In this document: positions 56,701-64,000 of the stretch, piece after piece | Layout: each line of letters starts with the position of its first letter | Position numbering within the stretch: position 1 is the first letter of the stretch | NCBI GenBank assembly: GCA_948567375.1 | Contig: OX419758.1 | Coordinates: forward strand, 4,221,001 to 4,285,000 | Length of the DNA stretch: 64,000 nt | Direction of reading: 5' to 3' | Source of the DNA: Lunularia cruciata | Taxonomy: Eukaryota > Streptophyta > Marchantiopsida > Lunulariales > Lunulariaceae | Notes under the pieces: model-generated | Told to the model about the DNA's origin: nothing | The model's input: the letters and a program-made list of their open reading frames with translations, nothing else | Database searches by the model: none | Translations under genes and position numbers: made by a program

Positions 56701-57060
56701 GTGGCATGCGAGAAGGTGAAGGAAGCGCGGCTGAGGAACAAAGTATACTTTGACAAGACTCACCGACTGCGACCGATACCTATCAATGAAGGGGATTGGG
56801 TGCTGGTTTCTGATAACAGCCTAGACGTACAACATTTGACCCTCAAAAAGTTTGCCCGCCGTTGGCATGGCCCATTTGTTGTTACCAAAGTGCACGGGAA
56901 TGCCACCTATAGTGTGCAAGAGCTTGATGGTACTGAACATCGTCTGCCATATGCAGGGAAAAGGGTTAAACTTTTCAAGAGGCAATCAGGAGCCGAGGAG
57001 GAAAGAGATAGTGACTTGGGCTGTGGAGGTGATTTGGAAGATGCCACTGAAGAACGCTGA
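53794..57060 (+). pseudogene. Element D RT-RNase H-integrase, divergent lineage
   Basis: Continues element D after E. One main frame with stops at 54024, 54750, about 55965 and about 56131, plus a one-base frameshift near 56408. RT: RWFTVRKKNGKLRFIQDMQ, motif A YSIGDLYSGYDQFQL, MCTLPMGATNSVAHMQ and motif C PFLDNIPIKG, where the second catalytic Asp is Asn. The FLDxIPIKG signature, with the QDMQ and TLPMGATNS wording, is unlike A, B or E and marks another gypsy-type clade. RNase H: VDSSPYAAGWAVGQ, ETDCLPLLGMV, NPVADMLSRA. Integrase: HDADAAGHRG, then CEICQ, RADRGELD and NPEANGKSERGH (across the frameshift). The C-terminus has WHGPFVVTKVHG and ends at 57060. A G-rich polypurine tract (57110-57121) precedes the 3' LTR. 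Confidence 0.88.
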
Positions 57061-57121
57061 TATTGATCACTCCGGACTTGCTGGTGCAGACCGGTGGCTG
57101 CACAGGATTGGTGGGGGTGGA

Positions 57122-60044
57122 TGTCGTCGGGAAAATAGCCCACGTGTACCCTTGAGGCTTTTGGTGTGATAGATTTTCTTTTTTTCTTCTAGTAGTTGTA
57201 AGGAACACAGATTTATGATAATATGTCTCGGGGTGTGGTTTTGCTACCTTGTTTTGGGAGAAAGTGAGGAGACAGAGAAAGGCTGAGGGTTTTTCAGAAA
57301 ATGCCAAAAGATTTCGAGAAAAAGGTTTGCAAAGGATTTTGAGAGAAGTGGCAGAAATTTTTGGGAGAAGAGAGGAGTAGGGTTTTTGGAAAGCCAGGGG
57401 AGCGGGAGAAAAATTCGAGTTGGACAGGGGAAGGGTTTTGGACAGAGAAACAATCAGGGGAAGGATTTTTTGAGTTGGACAGGAGTGCTTGAGAGTGCAG
57501 GGGAGAGAAATTCTCAAGAACTGAAGGGTTTGGACAAAGAAACAATCAAGGGAAGGAATTTTTGAGTTGGACAGGAGTGCTTGAGAGTGCAAGGGAGAGA
57601 AATTCTTGGGAACTAAAGGGTTTGGACAGAGGAACAATCAGGAGAAGAAAGTTTTCGAGTTGGATAGGAGTGTGAGAGTGCAGGGCTGTGCTTGGACCAG
57701 GAGAGGAATTTCAAAATGTGAGAGTGCAGGCCTGTGCTTGGACCAGGAGAGGGATTTTGAAATGTGAGAGTGCAGGGCTGTGCTTGGACCAGGAGAGGAA
57801 TTTCGAAATGTGAGAGTGCAGGGCTGTGCTTGGACCAGGAGAGTGATTTCGAAATGTGAAGAGTACAGGGTTGTGCTTGGACCAGGAGAGGGATTTCGAA
57901 ATGTGAGAGTGCAGGGCTGTGCTTGGATCAGGAGAGGAATTTCAAAATGTGAGAGTGCAGGGCTGTGCTTGGACCAGCAGAAGAAATTTTTGAAATGTGA
58001 AGGGAGTCTTGAAGGGCTGAAGGCTTTTGGAGATGCATGAGGGCTGTGTTTTGGACCAAGACAGAAATTTTCGAAATGTGAAGGGAGTCTTGAAGGGCTG
58101 AAGGCTTTTGGAGATGCATGAGGGCTGTGTTTTGGACCAGGATAGGAATTTCCAAAATGTGAAAGGAGTCTTGAAGGGCTGAAGGCTTTTGGAGATGCAT
58201 GAGGGCTGTGTTTTGGACCAGGACAGAAATTTTCAAAATGTGAAGGGAGTCTTGAAGGGCTGAAGGCTTTTGGAGATGCATGAGGGCTGTGTTTTGGACC
58301 AGGACAGAAATTTTCAAAATGTGAAGGGAGTCTTGAAGGGCTGAAGGCTTTTGGAGATGCATGAGGGCTGTGTTTTGGACCAGGACAGGAATTTTCGAAA
58401 TGTGAAAGGAGTCTTGAAGGGCTGAAGGCTTTTGGAGATGCATGAGGGCTGTGTTTTGAACCAGGACAGAAATTTTCGAAATGTGAAGGGAGTCTTGAAG
58501 GGCTGAAGGCTTTTGGAGATGCATGAGGGCTGTGTTTTGGACCAGGACATAAATTTTCGAAATGTGAAGGGAGTCTTGAAGGGCTGAAGGCTTTTGGAGG
58601 TGAATGAAGGCAAGTTTTGCAGGCTTGTTGGGGCTTGAGATTTCAGGGCAGAAGGTGTTCATGAAGGAAATTTTGCAGGAAATGTAAAGGCCTGAAGAGA
58701 GAGAGAAGAAACTCTAGAGGGATTTGGACAGGAAAAGGAGAGGAATGAAGGAGTGCTAGCTTGGACAGGAGGAGTGAAATTTTGAGTTGGACAATAGACC
58801 TGGCTGTACAGAAGCTGGAGAGTATGGGAAGAGGAAGTTGAAAGGAAGGACGTTGAGAGAAGGGCTGAAAAGGAGAAATTTCGAAGGAAGAGACCTGGCT
58901 GTACAGTAGCTGGATAGAGAAGTGAGAAGTGAAGGAAATTTCGAGAGATTTTGCACTGGGACAGAGGGAAAGGAGTTTGGGTTTCAGAAGTTTAGTCAGG
59001 AGAGAATGAGATGAACTTTCAGAGAATAGGATTGTACAAGACAAGGACTGTGCTTCGAAGGAAGAACTGTGACTGATCAGGAGACACCCAGGAGAAACTC
59101 TCGAGTTGTTGTGAAGGTTTGAGAGTGAACCAAGAGAGACTGAAAAGAGGAGTTTCAGAATTTATTTGTGAAGATTTGAGAGTGGACTACAAGAGACATA
59201 GAGAGGAATTTTCAAGCTTTACAGTGAGGGCCAGGAGAGCTGGAGACAACATAGCAGTTCTCAAAGGTTGGTGAATGGCTGATGCTAGGCAGAAGATAGA
59301 GAGGCCATTTTCTCAAAGGAGATTTGGAGGTCTGATGCTGAAGTGACAAGCAAAGAGAAGAGAAGGAGAGGCTTCGAATGCTGAGCGGTGAGTGACAGTT
59401 TGATAAAAGAGAAGGAGTTGAGAAGATTGTCTGCATGTGATTGGGCGAGTTTGGATGTTCATCTGGAATGACTTGGTTGCCCAGGTGTTAAAGTAGGAAT
59501 GGACACTCCATAGGGAAGAATTGTTTGTGTTGTTTGACTTACAGCTGTATGACTGGTTGAAGAGGATGATTCATGAACGGATAAATGTACTCTGAATTGT
59601 GGATGTTGTCAAGGGAAGGGCTGCATTTAGGAGCTCTTGGTCCAGTCTATATGATTGCCCAGTTCAGTGATCAATACAGCCAGGTTTGAGCACCATTAGT
59701 TGCTTGTGGTTATTTCATAAAGTCTCACCAGAGCCATTTTAGGAATCTGTCTGAGCCAAGAGCCAAACTCACAGACCCGAACATAAAAGAGAACTGGAAG
59801 TGATACTATATACGAATAGAGCTACAAGGCCAAACACAGTCAAACACAATTGAATGCTATAGATCAACTTTAGGTTACAATATCCAACATACAAACCTTG
59901 GGAGAAACCTGCCCTGGGGACAATCAGAACAACCTTACCTATTGGGAAGAGCTGCCAGCCATACCAAACAAGGAAGAGAATGACAAACCTCAGGAAGACT
60001 TAAGTCATTTGCACCAATCTCAACTAAGCACTAGCAGCCAGGTG
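57122..60044 (+). mobile_element. Element D 3' LTR, 3'-truncated
   Basis: Starts TGTCGTCGGGAAAATAGCC and matches the 5' LTR to 60044, lacking the final ~34 bases. It has about seven 46-bp units (57668-57990) and eight 81-bp units (57990-58620), against about five and 17 in the 5' LTR. The unique 3' part (58621-60044) matches 43141-44568 with few substitutions. At 60045 sequence switches to an inverted family-A LTR. Confidence 0.88.
57668..58620 (+). repeat. Compound tandem repeats in the D 3' LTR
   Basis: Same 46-bp and 81-bp units as in the 5' LTR but in different numbers (about seven and eight). The last 81-bp unit is degenerate in both LTRs (GAATGAAGGC / GCATGAAGGC). Also creates a spurious minus-strand frame (57928-58662). 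Confidence 0.95.
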
Positions 60045-62326
60045 TCCTGATTATGAAGTAACTCTTGTAATCTCTCTTCTTCCCTATATTGTGCTGCCAA
60101 CTCTCTTTGCCAGAGTTGCTTCTTCTCCTCGACACTCTCCATCACCCTATTGAGCTCTTGTTCCCTCTCTGCTACTCTTGCCCTAGCATGGATAACTTAT
60201 ACTCTTGAATCAGCAAATGCTGCTTCAAGATCTCATATTTTGCTACCTGCTTTTCCCTTGCTATGTTGCTCTTCTTAACAAGCTCTTCTCAATAACTTAC
60301 TTCTCTCTTCAGGTCTTCAATTATCTGAGTCCTCACTATTGCATCCGCTCGCAGTACTTCCCTTTCCTCCTCACCTCGGGTTATGACTTTCTTCACCTCT
60401 GGACAAGTCGACAGCATCTCCTTCTTCTTTTGCTCTAACTTCACCAGCAATGGACACACGACCTCTCGCAAATACTCGACCCCATCGCTTGCTACTACCT
60501 CTTCTTGCGTAGGAAATTCTTTGCGTACTTCGTGTTCGTCCAATACTCGCCTCCTTCTCTACAGTCTTTGTATCAGAATAGATGCCTCGCTTCCTGAGCT
60601 TTCTTTCGCTTCTTCTTTCACATTACTTGGACCTGCATTGCACTTTGTCTTACATCTCGAGCGGACTCCCCTCTGAACTGCAATCTTCTTCTCTTCGGGC
60701 TTGGGTACCTCATCTTCCAACTTTGTGTTGTCCTCGGCCTCGGTCTTTGCCTGCACTTCTTCTTCCTCCTCTGCAGCAGCTGGCCTCAATGTCATTTCTC
60801 CTTCGTCATCACTGTCGCTACTCGTATCTCCACTCTGCAGCGTTAGCTCGAGCTCCTCCTTGTGTTCTGAGTCTTCTGTCTTGCACTCAGCGTCACCTTC
60901 TGAGTCTTCATCTTCCGACTTGATCACCACCATGCCTCACCTTGGGTTTCCTCTTCTTGTCTTCCGAGGTTTCATTTTATCTTTGGCTTTGCCCTGCCGA
61001 CTTTGCTTCTTTGATTTTGGAGTACTCACTTTGATCTCCACATTCTTCCCCGTCTTCTTGTAGTACTCATCGGTGCTTCTGATTTGTAGGATGTACTGCT
61101 GCTTCTCTATGTTGACTTCCTTTCTCAAATCAGGATGGAAATGTGACACCATCCTACTACGCTTTGCCGAGTTCAGCAAATTCAACCCGAGGTAGAAATA
61201 AGCTGAAAATGGCACAATGTAGTGTGGAGGCGATTTATCTTGCAGATTCCACACCATTTGTCTTGTTCGCCCATGGAAACACCTTGCCCAATTAATTGGT
61301 TCTCCTGCAAACAATTTGTGAAAGAACACCACTTGGTGTTTCATCACATATGTTGTTCTCTCTGGCTTCAGGATTGCCATCAGAGCACTCACAATTCCTC
61401 TCTTGACGGGGTCTTTGTAACTCTCAACTTTGTACCCATTCTACATCCGCTTTGACATCCCTTACTTCTTGGGTTTCCTCAGCTATCTCTCCCTTCCCCA
61501 AGAACGTGGCCCCCTGCTCCGAGCTTGCTTCCTTCCCAAGTACGAGTCTCCAATCCGACTCTGTCCAGCGAGCCGGATTCCTCTCTTCCCTTCTTCCTTG
61601 AGTCCATCGAGACACTTGCTCTTGATGATCTTTGTCATGAAACATGGAAAACTCACATTCCATTTCCACGCCAAGAAGGTGATCTGAAGTCGGCTCAAGA
61701 CTTCAATCCTCGCAATCACATCTAACTTCCAAATCGCATGATTTCTCACTGCAAATTTGGAGTTCTTTCCTCCTCCCATCTCTCTGGCTTTCTCGCTGTC
61801 CTTCGGTTTCACTCTTGCGACTTCCCCTTTACACACTAGCGCGTCTCCAACTCTATTTCCCATCCCCCGATCACCTGCAAGATGACTCCTCAATGGCAAA
61901 GGAAAATCTTGACATTGCTTTGTCGTGAGCTCAATTTTTATAGAGTTGCACTTTCTTTGACTTTCTTCACTTTGAGTTTCTACCAAGAAATCATACCTCC
62001 TGCATGCGCCTATCATTGTCAATCAAACTTTGCGCATATGGGCCACCAGTTTTGAACGGTCCTTTCTTGAATTTCTCACCCCAACAGAAGGTTGTTAGAC
62101 TGACTTTGCCTCGCGTTGAGCTCCCCCCGATACAAAGACTCCTTACTTTGGGTTGTATGTTGACAAGGCATTTTCAAGTACTTCGTCTTATGACCCAAAG
62201 TCACTTTACTTCGGGTTTCATCCCAAAGACTCTTTTCTTTGCCTTCTTTGGCCATATAGGCGCAATCCAACTCCTCTATACACTTCTTCTTCTCTATTAA
62301 AAAAAACAAAAAATGTGGGCACCACA
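60045..62326 (-). mobile_element. Truncated inverted family-A LTR inside solo LTR C
   Basis: The minus strand starts TGTGGTGCCCACATTTTTTG at 62326 and follows a family-A LTR for 2.28 kb to 60045, where element D begins; the last ~1.4 kb of the LTR is missing. The sequence is close to copy 1. The right flank at 62327 is the coiled-coil part of LTR C. No target-site duplication can be checked, because the other end is deleted. Confidence 0.8.
60289..61915 (-). pseudogene. LTR-encoded protein in the inverted LTR, frameshifted
   Basis: The family ATG is at 61915 (minus), with TATAAAAA about 27 bases upstream (61943-61936). Two bases are missing just after the ATG compared with copy 1 (TCAAGATTTTCC against TCAAGTAATTTTCC), so the main frame is lost at once. 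The main frame otherwise reads QDFPLPLRSHLAGDRG and, after compensating shifts, 61392-60937 (TTYVMKHQVVFFHK, EPINWARCFHGRTRQMV), 60933-60559 (acidic) and 60543-60289 (REVATQEEV-like). The coiled coil is cut off at 60045. Confidence 0.75.
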
Positions 62327-63101
62327 CAAGGGTAGCAGAGAAGGAACAAGAGCTCAATAGAGTAATGGAGAGTGTTGAAGAGAAGAAGCAACTGTGGCAA
62401 CGGGAGTTGACAGTGAGATATAGGGAAGAAGAGAGATTACAAGAGTTACTTTGTAATCAGGAAGAGAAGGTTGTACAGAAGGAGAAGGAGAAGGAAATTG
62501 TGAAAGCCGAGTTCAAAGCAAAATTGGCAATGTACCGAGAAGATTGGCTTGCAGATCGGGAGCACAAAAGGAAGATGAGATTGGAGCTATTGAAGGAGAT
62601 CATAATTAGGATGAATGTGATGTTGAATATAGAGGCCAGTGTGCATATTGAAGAGACAAGGCTGCACGAGTTGAAGTTGTTGGTGCAGGAGACAAGGAGG
62701 AGACATGCAAAGGACATAGATTTGAATGCATTGTTGATTAGTCTCAGAACTTGTGTAGATAGGAAGATATTAGAAGTGGAAGATAATATCACGATTATAT
62801 TAGACTTGGTAAAGTTGGAGATAGATAAACTTCGGAAAGATGTTAGAGCAAAACCCAAAGTAGATGAATTAGGAGTGCAAATGTCTTTGAAGTTATCATG
62901 GAGGCATTAGAGAAGAGTGGGTCAAAAGATAAGGAGTTAGATAGATTACCCACTAGTGAAATGTCAGATCAGGAAAGAGAATTATTAGATTTGGTAGAAG
63001 ATGTAGGAATTATGAAACCCGAGGACAGAGTAGTAGGAAGTAAAGTTACTTTGGGATTGGGTTTGAAAGCCAAGGAAGAAGTAGACATCGGATTGGATTA
63101 G
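62327..63101 (+). pseudogene. LTR-encoded protein, coiled-coil C-terminus (solo LTR C)
   Basis: Open from 62327 to 62910 (RVMESVEEKKQLWQREL, NQEEKVVQKEKEKE, EETRLHELKLLVQET, DRKILEVEDNI), then one frameshift near 62895 and an acidic tail to 63101 ending KAKEEVDIGLD. It is the continuation of 40124-41017 after the inserted elements, with about 240 codons missing between. It closely matches copy 1. The remaining 63102-63889 is the non-coding LTR end, terminating GGGTTGTCACA. Confidence 0.8.
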
Positions 63102-64000
63102 TAAATGATTTGAGATTTGAATAGGCAGATATGAAGAGGTGCATTGTCATTTCGGATCTGCAGGTTTGTAATGTCATAAGGAAGAGGTACATTAGGAAGA
63201 TAAATGTCGATTGCTTCACTATTTAAGAGTGGCATTCGCAGTCAGATGTTATTCAATGCTCATTATTTCTGAGAATAGATAAAGCAAAGTCTTGTGAAGT
63301 AGTGCTCGTCGCTTGAGCTTGATTCCGAGTATCAGCTTTGCAATTGTGTTTGTGAGTGTGTGGAGAAATTCAAAGTGCAAGTCAGTGTGCTTGTTGGATG
63401 TTGGATTCCGCAGCCTTGATCTTCATTCTGTGTGTTTGATCTTGAGGGAAGTGCAATTGAAGCAATGCCTTGACAGATCTGAGAGGAATTGTATTGTTGG
63501 TAGTATTCTGCATTGTGAGTGTAGTGTGCAGTTGATGTGAAACAATTTTGATTGAGGAAGTTGTGCCTTCAATGGAGGGGTGGAACACAATTCTGAGGCA
63601 AAGTCATTTTATAATGAAGTGCCATTTTCGGGAAAGCCTGAATCATCACAATCAAGATTGTTTGGAAAGAGTTGAAGGTGTTGTGAGTAAGGAGTGTTAA
63701 CCTGTGCAAATCAATGCTTGTTACTCTCTTTTGGGTGTGGTTTCTACCTGAGAGATTAAAGACACAACCAAGAAGAACTGAAATTGTTACTATTTGACTT
63801 CGTATTTGGACATTTCTGACTCGTATCTCTGCGGGAATGAACTTTACTTACCCGATTACCACAAAAGTGATATTTGTCGGGTTGTCACAGAGTGTGATCA
63901 ATGCTTGTTACTCTCTTTTGGGTCTGGTTTCTACCCAAGAAGTGAAAGAATAATTCAAGACAAACCATATTTGTTACTGTTTGACTTTGTATTTGACCAA

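Larger units (their letters stand above)
41018..60044 (+). mobile_element. Element D: large Ty3/gypsy-type element with satellite-like LTRs
   Basis: LTRs at 41018-44602 and 57122-60044 are direct repeats starting TGTYGTCGGGAAAATAGCCCA. An Arg-type PBS, gag-protease and pol follow in order. Element E (47201-53788) is inserted between protease and RT. Without E, D is about 12.4 kb. The right LTR stops 34 bases short of the left LTR end, and no target-site duplication can be read: the left flank is solo LTR C and the right flank a different, inverted LTR. A deletion over the 3' end explains this. Pol is a divergent gypsy type unlike A, B or E. Confidence 0.88.
39710..63889 (+). mobile_element. 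Family-A solo LTR C, split by element D and another LTR
   Basis: The left piece starts TGTGGTACCCACATTTTTT at 39710; the right piece ends GGGTTGTCACA at 63889. Exact GAGTG duplications flank the pair (39705-39709 and 63890-63894), and host LTR sequence rejoins cleanly across them. So two pieces 22 kb apart are the ends of one inserted LTR. Element D (41018-60044) and a truncated inverted family-A LTR (60045-62326) now sit inside it. About 0.7 kb of its middle is missing, probably lost in the deletion at 60044/60045. Confidence 0.8.
15844..64000 (+). mobile_element. Element A: Ty3/gypsy retrotransposon hosting the nest
   Basis: A plus-strand element, open at the right end of the window. Order: 5' LTR 15844-17773, PBS, gag, protease, RT, RNase H, integrase, polypurine tract at 28322-28334, 3' LTR from 28335. 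The two LTRs are the same subfamily: the tract at 63895-64000 matches 17588-17700 more closely than it matches other family-A copies. Insertions inside it are a B-family solo LTR (21292-21980), a family-A solo LTR (23250-26957), element B (30506-38191) and the C/D/E nest (39710-63889). Without these the internal part is about 6.2 kb, an ordinary gypsy length. All coding regions are broken by many stops, consistent with an old insertion. Confidence 0.85.
28335..64000 (+). mobile_element. Element A 3' LTR, split by nested insertions
   Basis: The LTR starts TGTGGTACCCACATTTTT at 28335 and consists of 28335-30505, then 38196-39709 after element B, then 63895-64000 after solo LTR C, continuing beyond the window. 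Joining these pieces gives a normal family-A LTR of about 3.8 kb. The two insertion points have exact target-site duplications (AGGAC and GAGTG), which confirms the joins. The last piece reads TGATCAATGCTTGTTACTC, continuing 39709 exactly as the 5' LTR does at 17588. Confidence 0.85.

Noticed and set aside
57928..58662. 244-residue minus-strand frame in the right D LTR
   Set aside because: Same tandem-repeat artefact as in the left LTR.
41018..60044. Inversion as the cause of mismatched flanks of element D
   Set aside because: The inverted LTR at 60045-62326 has its own intact outer end inside LTR C, so an insertion followed by one deletion explains the flanks more simply.

Overview
The window looks like intergenic DNA from a large, repeat-rich plant genome. 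Nearly everything recognisable is Ty3/gypsy LTR retrotransposon: a chromodomain-bearing element, initiator-Met and Arg-type primer-binding sites, and long LTRs nested inside one another. A gymnosperm or similarly large plant genome is my guess, not something the sequence proves. I see no tRNA, rRNA, CRISPR array or ordinary host gene. The only possible non-polyprotein genes are a broken PHD-finger reading frame (8389-9114, minus) and a long coiled-coil protein carried inside LTRs.

Layout. Bases 1-11.8 kb are old and degraded: a pair of dispersed repeats, a minus-strand solo LTR (778-1367), a decayed gypsy RT/RNase H (1660-3020), and pieces of a minus-strand element here called A' (polypurine tract at 10022-10054, integrase end at 10188-10925, LTR 3' ends at 3267 and 11386). 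A solo LTR of family A follows at 11832-15609 (minus). Element A starts at 15844 on the plus strand and runs past the window end: 5' LTR 15844-17773, PBS, decayed gag-pro-RT-RNase H-integrase to 28.3 kb, polypurine tract, and a 3' LTR from 28335. Its body holds a solo LTR of family B (21292-21980) and a second family-A solo LTR (23250-26957). Its 3' LTR was hit by element B (30506-38191) and then by another family-A solo LTR, C (39710-63889). C was split by element D (41018-60044), which has about 3.6-kb LTRs full of tandem repeats. D in turn holds element E (47201-53788), a chromovirus with perfect target-site duplications. A truncated inverted family-A LTR (60045-62326) also sits inside C. 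A, C, D and E therefore form a four-deep nest, with B as a separate insertion.

Most notable observation: the roughly 3.7-kb LTRs of family A each carry a sense-strand reading frame of up to about 858 codons, made of a conserved N-terminal block, an acidic/basic middle and a long coiled-coil C-terminus. Most copies have a TATA-like box just upstream of the ATG. Because the frame lies in the LTR, solo LTRs spread the gene without gag-pol. A distant relative of the N-terminal block occurs at 5525-6060. Separately, elements B and E share a small leader-ORF module between the PBS and gag.

No element is intact. Every gag-pol has in-frame stops, frameshifts or deletions, though B and E have 5' and 3' LTRs differing at only about 7 and 10 positions by eye, so both are fairly recent insertions.
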